Shown here: in pieces, positions 54,491-63,815 of the stretch
Numbering within the stretch: the first letter of the stretch is position 1
Layout: each line of letters begins with the position of its first letter
Assembly: GCA_964548855.1 (NCBI GenBank)
Contig: CAZJSR010000002.1
Coordinates: 62,001 to 126,000, forward strand
Length of the DNA stretch: 64,000 nucleotides
Origin: UBA3206 sp964548855
GTDB lineage: Bacteria > Bacillota_I > Bacilli_A > Acholeplasmatales > Anaeroplasmataceae
Direction: 5' to 3'
Made by a program: the position numbers and the translations under genes
Notes under the pieces: model-generated
What the model saw: the letters and a program-made list of their open reading frames with translations, nothing else
What the model was told of the DNA's origin: nothing
The model's database searches: none

Positions 54491-57304
54491 ATGAATGATA
54501 AAATAGTTGTGCATGGAGCACGTGAAAATAATTTAAAAAATATATCAATAGAACTTCCAAAAAATAAACTTATTGTTATGACAGGTCTTTCTGGAAGTGG
54601 TAAATCTTCATTAGCATTTGATACTATTTTCCAAGAAGGTCAAAGAAGATTTGTTGAATCTTTATCAACAGGTGCAAGACAGTTTTTAGGTAGTATGGAT
54701 AAACCTGATGTTGATAGTATTGATGGATTAAGTCCAGCAATTAGTATTGATCAAAAAGGCGCAAGTAAAAATCCTCGTTCAACTGTGGGTACAGTTACGG
54801 AGATATATGATTATCTAAGAGTTTTGTTTGCTAGAATAGGAACTCCTTATTGTCCTAAAGATAAAATTCCTATTGAAGCTACTAGTATAGATGAAATGAT
54901 TAATAGGATATTTGAGTATCCATTAGGAAGTAAAGTTATTGTTATGTCACCAGTTGTTGAAAACAGTAAGGGTGAGCATAAGGCGATATTTGAAAAATAT
55001 CTACATGAAGGTTTTATCAGAGCTAGAGTTGATGGAAATATGATTATGCTTGATGAACCAATAGAATTAGATAAATTTAAAAAGCATAATATTGATATTG
55101 TAGTAGAAAGATTGAAACTTGCGCCAGAAATTAGAAGTCGACTTGCTGATGCATTAAGGGTATGTACTAAATATTCGAAAGGTTATGTTAAACTTTTGAT
55201 TGATGATAAAGAAATATTGTTTAGTGAACATTATTCTTGCAAATACTGCGGATACAGCGTACCTAAATTAGAACCTAGATTATTTAGTTTTAATTCACCT
55301 CTTGGAGCGTGTGCATGTTGTAATGGACTAGGTGTTAATCAGTCTGTATCTCCCATACTTGTATTAGATGAGGAAAAGAGTATTAATAAAGGTGGAATAC
55401 TTCCATATAAGAATCAAGAAAAAGATAATTTAAATAATGTAGAATTACAACAAGTATGTAATTATTATAAAATTAATATGGATGAACCAATAAAGTATTT
55501 AACAAAAGAACAAAAGGATATAATACTTTATGGTTCAAAAGAAAAAATCAAATTTAAGATGACATCATCATCAGGAAGAAATCATGATAAAGAAGATTAT
55601 TTTGAAGGTGTAATCACTAATTTTGAAAGAAGATATATTGAGACAAATAGCGATTGGATTCGGGAATGGATTGAAAGTTACATGGTAGAAAAAACATGTA
55701 ATGCTTGTAATGGAGCGAGACTTAATTCTTCAGTATTAAATATACTTATAGCAGATAAAAATATAAATGATCTATGTAGCATGTCAATTGATGAGTTATA
55801 TAAGTTTTTTGATGAAATAAAACTTTCTAAAGAAAAAATGGCCATAAGTAATCTTGCGATTAAAGAAATTAAGGATAGACTTAAGTTTTTAATAAATGTA
55901 GGACTTGAATATTTAACATTAGGTAGAAGTGCGGATACACTTTCAGGTGGAGAAGCTCAAAGAATTAGATTAGCTACACAGGTTGGAAGTAGACTTACAG
56001 GAGTTCTTTATGTTTTAGATGAACCATCAATTGGTCTTCATCAAAAAGATAATCAAAGGCTTATTGATACGATGAAAGAAATGCGTGATTTAGGAAATAC
56101 TTTAATTGTAGTCGAACATGATGAGGATACAATGAATCAAGCAGATTATTTAGTTGACATAGGCCCTAAGGCTGGTATTCACGGAGGTGAGGTTGTCGCA
56201 GCTGGAACTCCTGAAGAGGTTAAAAATAATCCTAATAGTATAACAGGTAAATATTTATCAGGGAAACTTAAAATAGAGGTTCCATCTAAAAGAAGAAAAG
56301 GCAACGGTAATAAACTTAAAGTAATTGGTGCACAAGCTAATAATTTAAAAAATGTAAATGTAGATATACCTCTTGGAGTACTTACAATTGTAACTGGTGT
56401 ATCTGGAAGTGGTAAATCATCTCTTGTTAATGAGGTAATATATAAGAATTTATATATAAAACTTTATAAATCTAAAAAAGTAGAACCTGGTCGTGTTAAA
56501 GAAATTAAAGGCATGGAAAATATTGAAAGAGTAATTCAAGTATCCCAAACGCCAATTGGTAGAACACCAAGAAGTAATCCTGCAACTTATACTGGAGTAT
56601 TTGATGATATTAGGGATTTATTCGCAAGTACTAATGATGCGAAAGTTAGAGCTTATAATAAAGGAATGTTTAGCTTTAATGTAAAAGGTGGTAGATGTGA
56701 GAGTTGTTATGGAGATGGTGTTAAAAGAATTAGCATGAATTTCCTACCTGATGTATATGTTCCTTGTGAGGTATGTCATGGTACAAGATATCAAGTTGAA
56801 ACTTTAAATATTAAATATAAAGGAAAAAATATTGCGGATGTTTTAGATATGCGAATAGAAGAAGCATATGAATTTTTCCAAAACATTCCTAAAATAAGAA
56901 AAAAAATAGAAGCTTTAATGGATGTAGGACTTGGATATCTAAAGTTAGGTCAATCATCAACTACATTATCAGGTGGAGAGGCTCAAAGAATTAAGCTTGC
57001 GGCTGAACTTAATAGCAAAATTACAGATAAAACACTATATATTTTAGATGAACCAACAACAGGACTACATACGGATGATATTAAGAGATTATTAACTGTA
57101 ATAAATAAGATAGTTGATGCAGGTGCAACAATGATTATTATTGAACATAACCTAGATGTTATAAAACAAGCTGATAATATTATTGATATTGGTCCGCTTG
57201 GTGGAGTAAAAGGAGGAAGTATTCTTTTTACTGGTACTCCTGAGAAACTGGTAGAGTGTAAAGATTCATACACTGGAGAGTATTTAAAAAAATATCTTTT
57301 ATAA
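54491..57304 (+). CDS. uvrA: UvrABC system protein A
   Basis: UvrA recognises damaged DNA in nucleotide excision repair. Both ATPase domains are complete: GLSGSGKSSLAFDT and GVSGSGKSSLVNEV Walker A loops, and LSGGEAQRI signatures twice. Zinc modules appear as CKYC with CACC and as CESC with CEVC. The length (937) is standard. I chose ATG 54491, preceded by GGGTGATGATT; GTG 54482 is in frame but coincides with that site. No uvrB or uvrC is near. A terminator follows. Confidence 0.97.
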   Translation: MNDKIVVHGARENNLKNISIELPKNKLIVMTGLSGSGKSSLAFDTIFQEGQRRFVESLSTGARQFLGSMDKPDVDSIDGLSPAISIDQKGASKNPRSTVGTVTEIYDYLRVLFARIGTPYCPKDKIPIEATSIDEMINRIFEYPLGSKVIVMSPVVENSKGEHKAIFEKYLHEGFIRARVDGNMIMLDEPIELDKFKKHNIDIVVERLKLAPEIRSRLADALRVCTKYSKGYVKLLIDDKEILFSEHYSCKYCGYSVPKLEPRLFSFNSPLGACACCNGLGVNQSVSPILVLDEEKSINKGGILPYKNQEKDNLNNVELQQVCNYYKINMDEPIKYLTKEQKDIILYGSKEKIKFKMTSSSGRNHDKEDYFEGVITNFERRYIETNSDWIREWIESYMVEKTCNACNGARLNSSVLNILIADKNINDLCSMSIDELYKFFDEIKLSKEKMAISNLAIKEIKDRLKFLINVGLEYLTLGRSADTLSGGEAQRIRLATQVGSRLTGVLYVLDEPSIGLHQKDNQRLIDTMKEMRDLGNTLIVVEHDEDTMNQADYLVDIGPKAGIHGGEVVAAGTPEEVKNNPNSITGKYLSGKLKIEVPSKRRKGNGNKLKVIGAQANNLKNVNVDIPLGVLTIVTGVSGSGKSSLVNEVIYKNLYIKLYKSKKVEPGRVKEIKGMENIERVIQVSQTPIGRTPRSNPATYTGVFDDIRDLFASTNDAKVRAYNKGMFSFNVKGGRCESCYGDGVKRISMNFLPDVYVPCEVCHGTRYQVETLNIKYKGKNIADVLDMRIEEAYEFFQNIPKIRKKIEALMDVGLGYLKLGQSSTTLSGGEAQRIKLAAELNSKITDKTLYILDEPTTGLHTDDIKRLLTVINKIVDAGATMIIIEHNLDVIKQADNIIDIGPLGGVKGGSILFTGTPEKLVECKDSYTGEYLKKYLL

Positions 57305-57326
57305 AGGGGCTAAAAGCCTCTTTTTT
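57303..57326 (+). terminator. Terminator after uvrA
   Basis: GGGGCT, loop AAA, AGCCTC (one G-T pair), then six T. Confidence 0.85.
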
Positions 57327-57416
57327 GTTAGTAATGATGTTAATTAATTAAAAACTTGCATAATATTTAAAAAAGGGAAAAAATTAACGTTTTGATATAC
57401 GTTTTTCAACTTTTTG

Positions 57417-57425
57417 TGATAAAAT
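57417..57425 (+). promoter_or_regulatory. Extended -10 promoter for the acidic protein
   Basis: TGATAAAAT: TG at 57417-57418 and TAAAAT at 57420-57425. A TTGATA at 57392 is too far for a normal spacer. Confidence 0.45.
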
Positions 57426-57490
57426 GTGTTGAAAAATGTGTTATTTAATGGTAATGTTATTATATGAGATACCGAAGAGAGGTCTTTGTT

Positions 57491-59683
57491 ATGAGAAAAA
57501 TTAGTAAAATTTTATTTCCAATTTCAATTTTGTTCTTAATTGCATCAGGTGTTTTGTTCATTTTAAGTGATCTATCACTTGCTCAACAAACAAAAGATAT
57601 GGGATTATGCATTAAGGATTTTTTTGGTAAAAAAGATGTAGTTAATATCTGTTTATTTTCTGCTTTGATAGTATGTTTTATTATACTAGCTATATTTAAA
57701 GCAATTAATAGAAGAAAAGAAAAACAAACTCATGGTATTAATTTCTTTATTACAGTGTTTTTTGAAGCACTATTTTTGATGATTTTTAGAGATTTTATTG
57801 TTGATTTAGTTAAAACGAAAGATACACTATCTTTAATATCAGTAATTCTTTATGTAATTCATCTGATTTTAATTATTTTACTTGGATTTATTGCAGATAA
57901 AAAGACAGAAAAATCTATTTGTACTTATAGAAAACATTCACCTGGAATTTATCTATTTACTGCGCTTTTAATTGTAGCGTTCTTAGTAGTAGTCTTTATG
58001 GTAAAAGGCGGAGTAGAATTTGTTGGTACTTTAGTTAATGATACAATAAAATTCGTATTCGATTTTGATAAGACATGGAATGGTAAGGATGTTAGAAATG
58101 TTTTATTATTAACTGTTCTTTTTGTTTCATTCGTGGGAATTTTAATTTCAACAATAAGAAGAAAGAGAAATATTGTTTCTCCTTTATATTTGATATTTAC
58201 AGTTCTTCTTGGATTGGTTTTAGCTTCTAATTATAATCATTTAGTTGAAACTATTAAATCATATTTAAATGGTTCATCAGAACTTTTATATATTGTGTTT
58301 ATTGTAGTTAGTGTATTTGTTATGGCTTATGGAGTTGTGGTAATTGTTCAATTTATTGAAGCACTTGCTCAATTGTTTGATAATGATGAAACACCAAAAG
58401 TAACATATATTAATAAAGAAGAGTCTTCTAAAGTTAAATCTTTAATCGCTGAAATTGAAGACGAAGAAGATAATGATGATCCTGATGCTTATGATGACGA
58501 AGATGAAGAAGAGGAGGAAGACGACGAAGACGAGGAAGTTGTCTCAAGAAAAACTCTAGTTTTATCTAATGAAGATGAAGAGGAAGAAGACGAGGAAGAA
58601 GACGAGGAAGAAATCGAAACTTCTCAAGAGGATGAATATGATGAATTCGCTGATGACGAAGATGATGATTTAGAAGAAGAAGACGATGACGAAGATGATT
58701 TCTATGACGATGACGAAGATGATGAAGACGAAGAAGAGGAAGATGATGACTCTGATGCACGTGAATTATTACAACGTCGTAGAGAAGAGATAAGAAGAAG
58801 AATTCTTGCTGCTCGTGCTAACGCAACGGATGATGAAGACGAAGATGAAGAAGAAATCGTTGAAGAAGATGTAGAAGATGATGAAATCTATGAAGAAGAA
58901 ATCGTTGAAGAAGACGTAGAAGATGATGAAATCTATGAAGAAGAAATCATTGAGGAAGATGTAGAAGATGACGATGAAATCTACGAAGACGATGATGAGT
59001 ATGAATATGATGAAGAAGACGAAGATGATTCTTCAGATGCATATGAAGAATCAGTAATGTATGATGATGAAATAGAAGAAGATGAAGAGGAAGACGACGA
59101 TGAAGAAGAGGAATATGATGAAGAAGACGATGAGAACGACGAAGAATCATTAACAAGTAGACGTGAATATATACGTCAAAGAGCTCTACTTCGTAATAGT
59201 GAAGAAGATAATGAAGACGAAGAAAAACCTAAATTCACTGCTATTAAATCTAAACCTCTTTCAGATAAACTTGTAACAGTTTTAGATGAAGATAAGAAGG
59301 AACGTTATAATGTTATTAGAAATGAACTACAAAGTTATAAACAAGTTAGAGAACGTTTATCAAGTAAAGGTGATTCATATCGTTTCCATGGTTCTTTAAT
59401 TGCTAAAATGACTGTTTCTGGTAAAACATTAAGACTTCATTTAGCTTTAAATCCAATTGATTTTGAAGGTTCAAAATATAATTACCAAGATTTATCTTCT
59501 AAGAGTAAATTTGTGTATGTTCCAATGACAATTAAACTTACAAGTAAGCGTAGCGTCAAATATGCATTAGAATTAATTGAAATGTTAGCACAAACATTTA
59601 ATCTTGTTAAGAATCCAAAATATAAAGAACAAGATTATATGGGTCAACTTGAGGTTGATTACGCAACAAAATTAGAAGAATAA
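57491..59683 (+). CDS. Membrane protein with very long Asp/Glu tract
   Basis: A 730-residue protein in three parts. Residues ~1-310 hold six to seven membrane helices in hydrophobic pairs. Residues ~320-575 are almost only Asp and Glu with scattered Tyr, Ile and Val, and include three copies of a 15-residue unit. Residues ~577-730 are a folded domain (SYRFHGSLIAKMTVSGKTL, LHLALNPIDFEGSKY, VPMTIKLTSKRSVKYALEL) of a kind found in other Bacillota proteins; its function is unknown to me. The start has GAGAGGT. The acidic part could bind cations or basic proteins. Confidence 0.8.
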   Translation: MRKISKILFPISILFLIASGVLFILSDLSLAQQTKDMGLCIKDFFGKKDVVNICLFSALIVCFIILAIFKAINRRKEKQTHGINFFITVFFEALFLMIFRDFIVDLVKTKDTLSLISVILYVIHLILIILLGFIADKKTEKSICTYRKHSPGIYLFTALLIVAFLVVVFMVKGGVEFVGTLVNDTIKFVFDFDKTWNGKDVRNVLLLTVLFVSFVGILISTIRRKRNIVSPLYLIFTVLLGLVLASNYNHLVETIKSYLNGSSELLYIVFIVVSVFVMAYGVVVIVQFIEALAQLFDNDETPKVTYINKEESSKVKSLIAEIEDEEDNDDPDAYDDEDEEEEEDDEDEEVVSRKTLVLSNEDEEEEDEEEDEEEIETSQEDEYDEFADDEDDDLEEEDDDEDDFYDDDEDDEDEEEEDDDSDARELLQRRREEIRRRILAARANATDDEDEDEEEIVEEDVEDDEIYEEEIVEEDVEDDEIYEEEIIEEDVEDDDEIYEDDDEYEYDEEDEDDSSDAYEESVMYDDEIEEDEEEDDDEEEEYDEEDDENDEESLTSRREYIRQRALLRNSEEDNEDEEKPKFTAIKSKPLSDKLVTVLDEDKKERYNVIRNELQSYKQVRERLSSKGDSYRFHGSLIAKMTVSGKTLRLHLALNPIDFEGSKYNYQDLSSKSKFVYVPMTIKLTSKRSVKYALELIEMLAQTFNLVKNPKYKEQDYMGQLEVDYATKLEE
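58847..58984 (+). repeat. In-frame tandem repeat, 45-base unit, three copies
   Basis: Copies at 58847-58891, 58892-58936 and 58937-58984 encode EEEIVEEDVEDDEIY; the third has one extra Asp codon and a Val to Ile change. The copies differ by few bases, so this part of the acidic tract expanded fairly recently. Confidence 0.9.
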
Positions 59684-59697
59684 TACTAAACAACAAC

Positions 59698-59724
59698 AAG
59701 AGGTGAAGAAATTCACCTCTTTTA
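59698..59724 (+). terminator. Terminator after the acidic protein gene
   Basis: AAGAGGTGAA and TTCACCTCTT pair over a four-base loop, followed by TTT. Confidence 0.88.
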
Positions 59725-59745
59725 TTAGATTATTTATATATGTTG

Positions 59746-59754
59746 TGTTATAAT
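59746..59754 (+). promoter_or_regulatory. Extended -10 promoter for the hprK operon
   Basis: TGTTATAAT: TG at 59746-59747 and TATAAT at 59749-59754, 25 bases before the first start codon. Confidence 0.6.
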
Positions 59755-59779
59755 TTTATCGTAATTGTGAGGAAATATT

Positions 59780-60346
59780 ATGAAAGAAAATAATAATGAT
59801 AATATAGATAAAAAAAATAATGATGAAAATGAAAAAACTAATGCGGAAGATATTAATATAAATGATATTATGGAAAAAGACGTCTTAACAACTGATGAAA
59901 CATTAAGACTACAAGAATATTTTAAGGAAATTTTATGTAATAATAAAACAAGTTTGTTTTTTAGATTTAAAAGAGCTTTTTGTACGTATTCAATGAAAAT
60001 TTTTACTTTTTTTGTTACATATATTTTATGTTTTGATATACTTTATTCTACCATTTCTTATAAAAAATGGTATTATGTTTTAATATATACTGGTGGATTA
60101 AGTATTTTAAGTGTAGTTGTTCAAGCAATACTTAAAAGATTTAGAAAATTATTATTTAATCCGATATTATATTTTTGTTTTAAATCATTGATAATGTTAT
60201 TATTAATGGTTTTGTTTAATATGAATTTTGATTTTTTTGTTTTTAATAAAGTAATTAATTTGATAATTTTTTATATATTAAGTGTAGGATTATCACTTGT
60301 TTTTAATTATTTTATATTAAAGTATAGATTTTCTAGGAGGAGATAA
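59780..60346 (+). CDS. Membrane protein, unknown, first gene of the hprK operon
   Basis: A 188-residue protein. The first ~65 residues are polar and rich in Asn, Asp, Glu and Lys; then come four membrane helices at about 70-92, 96-118, 131-150 and 155-178, ending in a basic tail (KYRFSRRR). I do not recognise a family. It is preceded by GTGAGGAAAT and followed after one base by hprK, whose binding site AGGAGGAG lies in its last codons. Confidence 0.65.
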   Translation: MKENNNDNIDKKNNDENEKTNAEDININDIMEKDVLTTDETLRLQEYFKEILCNNKTSLFFRFKRAFCTYSMKIFTFFVTYILCFDILYSTISYKKWYYVLIYTGGLSILSVVVQAILKRFRKLLFNPILYFCFKSLIMLLLMVLFNMNFDFFVFNKVINLIIFYILSVGLSLVFNYFILKYRFSRRR

Positions 60347-60347
60347 A

Positions 60348-61286
60348 ATGTCAAAATATGAACTTAAGAAATTAATTAGTGATTTAAATTTAAAAGTACT
60401 AGCTGGTGAAGAGGGAATTAATATTGAGTTAGAAGATGAAAATGTAACAAGACCTGGTATGGAACTTGCTGGATTTTTCGATTTTTATGAACCAAAACGT
60501 GTTTTACTAATAGGTTCTAAAGAGTCTTGTTTTTTAAAACAATTACCCTTAGAAATTGCAAAATCTAGAGTTAAATACTTATTTATGCAACAACCACCTT
60601 GTATTGTTGTTTCTAAAAATGTTGAGCTTCCTGATTTCTTTTTAGATTATGCAAATCAATATAAAATATGTGTTTGTAAGAGTGAACTTAGAACTACAGC
60701 GTTAAATAGTAAAATATATAGTTATCTACAAGCAGCTTTATCACCTAGAAAGACAGTACATGGAGTTTTAATGGATATTAATGGAATGGGTACATTAATT
60801 CTTGGAAAAAGTGGTATTGGTAAGAGTGAAACAGCTTTAGAACTAATTAAAAGAGGGCATCAATTAATAAGTGATGATAGGGTAGATATTTACGAGCGTG
60901 AACAAGGATATATCGTAGGAGAATCTCCTGAAATTCTTGAACGTTATATTGAAATAAGAGGTATTGGTATCGTTGATGTTGTTAAGATGTTTGGTGCTGG
61001 TGCATTTAGAAAGAGTAAGAGAATTCAACTTGTAGTAGAACTTGAAAATTGGGAACCTGGAAAATATTATGATAGATTAGGGCTTACTAATAATACTATT
61101 AAATATTTTGATAGTGATATTGTACATGTAGTTATTCCTGTACTTCCAGGGCGTAACCTTGCACTTTTAGTTGAAAGTGCAGCTTTAAATGAAAAACTTA
61201 AGATATTTGGTTATAATTCTGCACTAGAATTTACAACAAATATTAATAACTTAGCTAAGAGAGGAGAAAAAAATGGTGATAAATAG
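60348..61286 (+). CDS. hprK: HPr kinase/phosphorylase
   Basis: HprK phosphorylates HPr at Ser46 and removes the phosphate again, controlling carbon catabolite repression; the reverse reaction releases pyrophosphate. The P-loop is LGKSGIGKSETALELIKRGH near residue 155, followed by SDDRVDI and the signature EIRGIGIVDVVKMFGAGA. The N-terminal half is the regulatory domain. The length (312) is normal. It overlaps the following Lgt-PpaX gene by 14 bases, an arrangement echoing hprK-lgt-ppaX of Bacillus. Confidence 0.97.
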   Translation: MSKYELKKLISDLNLKVLAGEEGINIELEDENVTRPGMELAGFFDFYEPKRVLLIGSKESCFLKQLPLEIAKSRVKYLFMQQPPCIVVSKNVELPDFFLDYANQYKICVCKSELRTTALNSKIYSYLQAALSPRKTVHGVLMDINGMGTLILGKSGIGKSETALELIKRGHQLISDDRVDIYEREQGYIVGESPEILERYIEIRGIGIVDVVKMFGAGAFRKSKRIQLVVELENWEPGKYYDRLGLTNNTIKYFDSDIVHVVIPVLPGRNLALLVESAALNEKLKIFGYNSALEFTTNINNLAKRGEKNGDK

Positions 61287-62757
61287 TATTGATCCAGTAG
61301 CTTTTTTAGGAATTAGATGGTATGCGATATTTATTTTAATTGGAATAATTATTGCGGTATATATGGGAATTAGAGAAGGAAAAAAATTAGGAATATATTC
61401 AGATTTTATATATTGGGGTGTTATATTTTGTGTTCCACTTTCTATTATAGGTGCTAGAGTTTGGTATGTTTTATTCAATCTTAAGGATTTTGATTCATTC
61501 GCTGAAATGATAGGCTTTAAGAATGGTGGATTTGAATTATCAGGACTTGCAATTCAGGGTGGGGTAATGGTAGCGATAGTATTTGTGTATTTTTGGTCTA
61601 AGAAAAAAAATATCAAAATTTATCGCGTATTTGATATTTTAGCTCCAGGTCTATTTGTTGGTCAAATTTTAGGTAGATGGGGAAATTTCTTTAATCAAGA
61701 ACTTTATGGACCAGTAGTTGAAAATGTTAGTTTATTTAAAAAGTTATTACCATCATTTATTACTGAAAACATGTTTATAAATGGTTATTATAGACATCCT
61801 ACTTTTTTATATGAATCATTACTAAATTTGTGTGGATTAATTGTTATTTTGGTATGTCGTAGAAAGTTTAAGAAAATGCAATCAGGTGATACTTTAGGAT
61901 TTTATCTTTTTTGGTATGGTTCTGTAAGGATTTTTACTGAAGTTTTAAGAATGAGCGGACAAAAAGGTGATCCAATGATGTTAGGTCCTATTCCTGTTAG
62001 TATTTTAGTAAGTGTTCTATTTATTATTGCAGGTATTACATTCTTAGTTTTAAAGAGGTTTTTTGGCCCTAAAGAATATTATCAAGATATTTTAGAAGAA
62101 GTTAAATCTGAAAAAGTAGATTGTATATTATTTGACCTTGATGGTACATTATTAAATACACAACCACTAATTAATGCGTCTTTTATATATACTTTTTCTC
62201 ATTATTTTCCGGAACACGAACTTACTGATGAAGAACTTGAGAGTTTTTTTGGCCCTACTTTAAAATATACATTTAGTAGATTTTGTGATGATGAGGAAAA
62301 AATTAGTGAAATGATTGAGTATTATAGAGCTTTTAATAAAGCTAATCATGATAGTTATGTCAAACCTTTTGATGGATGTAAAGATGTTATAAGATTACTT
62401 CATAAAAAAGGCTATAAACTAGGTATTGTTTCTTCTAAAAAGAAAGAAGTAGTTTTAATGGGAACAAATCTAGCAAAGATAACAGATTATTTTGATGTGA
62501 TAATTACAGAAGATGATGTTAATGTAGCAAAACCTTCTCCTGAGGGAATAAATAAAGCTTTAGAAATTATTTTTAACGGTCAAGAATGTCGTGCTATATA
62601 TGTTGGTGATCATCCAAATGATATTAAAGCTGGAAAGAATGCTTCCGTTAAAACATGTGCAGCAATGTATTCAAAAAAAGCAGATGAATTAGAAGAGGAA
62701 AATCCTGATTATATGATTTATAGTTTAAATGATATAATAAAGATACTTAATGAATAA
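61273..62757 (+). CDS. lgt-ppaX: Fusion of prolipoprotein diacylglyceryl transferase and PpaX-like HAD hydrolase
   Basis: Residues ~1-265 are Lgt, which moves diacylglycerol onto the lipobox Cys of prelipoproteins. It has seven helices and the signature GRWGNFFNQELYG (134-146). The His of E. coli (H103) is Gln95 here (GLAIQGGV). Residues ~281-494 are a HAD phosphatase: ILFDLDGTLLNTQ (DLDGT at 288-292), VSSKKKEVV and VGDHPNDIKAGKN. PpaX of Bacillus, a pyrophosphatase next to hprK and lgt, is the best match. No stop or frameshift divides the parts. GAGGAG precedes the start. Confidence 0.93.
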   Translation: MVINSIDPVAFLGIRWYAIFILIGIIIAVYMGIREGKKLGIYSDFIYWGVIFCVPLSIIGARVWYVLFNLKDFDSFAEMIGFKNGGFELSGLAIQGGVMVAIVFVYFWSKKKNIKIYRVFDILAPGLFVGQILGRWGNFFNQELYGPVVENVSLFKKLLPSFITENMFINGYYRHPTFLYESLLNLCGLIVILVCRRKFKKMQSGDTLGFYLFWYGSVRIFTEVLRMSGQKGDPMMLGPIPVSILVSVLFIIAGITFLVLKRFFGPKEYYQDILEEVKSEKVDCILFDLDGTLLNTQPLINASFIYTFSHYFPEHELTDEELESFFGPTLKYTFSRFCDDEEKISEMIEYYRAFNKANHDSYVKPFDGCKDVIRLLHKKGYKLGIVSSKKKEVVLMGTNLAKITDYFDVIITEDDVNVAKPSPEGINKALEIIFNGQECRAIYVGDHPNDIKAGKNASVKTCAAMYSKKADELEEENPDYMIYSLNDIIKILNE

Positions 62758-62767
62758 GAGGTGTGTT

Positions 62768-63697
62768 ATGTCATTTTCACATGAAATAAAAGATGAGTTA
62801 TGTCAATTGCCTTTAACAGATACTTTATCACAAATGAGTGAATTAGAGGCCTTAGTTCGCCTTTCAAGTGAGGTCGTGTTGTCTATAGGTAGTATATCTG
62901 TTAGTTTTCAAACGGCGAATGCTCAAATTGGAAGAAGATTTTTAACATTACTTAAAAATTATATTAAATGTGATGTAACTTTAGTTAGCAAAAAAGAAAA
63001 TAAATTGAATCATATGAATATGTATTATGTTAATATTGATTCAATGGCAGATGCGTTAATAGAGGAATTTGCGTTGTTAACAGAAAGTAAGAATAAAGAA
63101 GAAATATTAAGTAGTGTTGAGACAAAATCAGCATATTTAAGAGGTGCTTTTTTAGCAAAAGGTTCAGTTAATTCTCCAAAGAATTCAAATTATCATTTAG
63201 AAATATATACAAGTAGTGAAGTAGATGCAGTTTTTATTCAAGCTATTATGAATAGTTTTGATTTAAATGCCAAGATAACTAAAAGAAGAGATAATTTAGT
63301 TATTTATCTTAAAGAAATTCAAGCGATAAAAGATTTTTTAAGAATTATTGGCGTCAGTAGTGGTGTATTTAAGATAGAAGAAGCTCAAATTGAAAGAGAA
63401 GTTAGTGCGAATATTAAACGTCAAATGAATATTGATGAAGCTAATGATCAAAAAACATTAAGCGCTGCTAAAGAACAAATAAAGAATATAAGAATTGTTG
63501 AATATAATTATCCACTTGAAGAAATTGATGGTAAGATATTATTAATTATGAAAGTAAGAAAACAAAATCCTGAAGCTTCTTTAAATGAATTAATTGATAT
63601 TCTTCATAATGAATATGATGAAAATATTACAAAATCAGGACTCAATCATCGTTTTAGAAAAATTAAAGAATTAGCTTTAAAAATAGAAGAAGAATAA
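62768..63697 (+). CDS. whiA: DNA-binding protein WhiA
   Basis: A 309-residue WhiA protein. The N-terminal part (SFSHEIKDELCQLP, then LSSEVVLSIGS) is the homing-endonuclease-like domain without catalytic residues, with YLRGAFLAKGSVNSPKNSNYHLE as its hallmark. The C-terminal part (ASLNELIDILHNEY, ITKSGLNHRFRKI) is a helix-turn-helix. In Bacillus WhiA binds the chromosome and supports cell division. ATG 62768 has AAGAGGTG upstream; ATG 62750 overlaps the previous gene and is not preferred. It ends the hprK operon. Confidence 0.95.
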   Translation: MSFSHEIKDELCQLPLTDTLSQMSELEALVRLSSEVVLSIGSISVSFQTANAQIGRRFLTLLKNYIKCDVTLVSKKENKLNHMNMYYVNIDSMADALIEEFALLTESKNKEEILSSVETKSAYLRGAFLAKGSVNSPKNSNYHLEIYTSSEVDAVFIQAIMNSFDLNAKITKRRDNLVIYLKEIQAIKDFLRIIGVSSGVFKIEEAQIEREVSANIKRQMNIDEANDQKTLSAAKEQIKNIRIVEYNYPLEEIDGKILLIMKVRKQNPEASLNELIDILHNEYDENITKSGLNHRFRKIKELALKIEEE

Positions 63698-63714
63698 AAA
63701 ATGGCAAGTAATAT

Positions 63715-63799
63715 AAAATAGACCCTATAATAAAATAGACCCTACAAAGTAGAATCTACACCTTTTTTTGATGTGTCTACTTTATAGGGTCTATTTTAA
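63715..63799. repeat. Repeated AAAATAGACCCTA units forming a large bidirectional hairpin
   Basis: AAAATAGACCCTA occurs at 63715-63727 and 63732-63744, and its inverse TAGGGTCTATTTT at 63785-63797. The second copy with its extension AAAGTAGA pairs with TCTACTTTATAGGGTCTATTTT, giving about 21 base pairs. A and T runs at both ends let it stop transcription from both whiA and the converging gene. The extra direct copy is not needed for that. Confidence 0.75.
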
Positions 63800-63815
63800 T
63801 GAGTTAGACATTTTT

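Noticed and set aside
58847..58984. CRISPR-like array
   Set aside because: The repeats are in frame, adjacent without spacers and encode part of the acidic protein.
58566..59156. His/Leu/Arg-rich minus-strand frames
   Set aside because: They are the mirror of the Asp/Glu codon runs of the acidic protein and have no start context.
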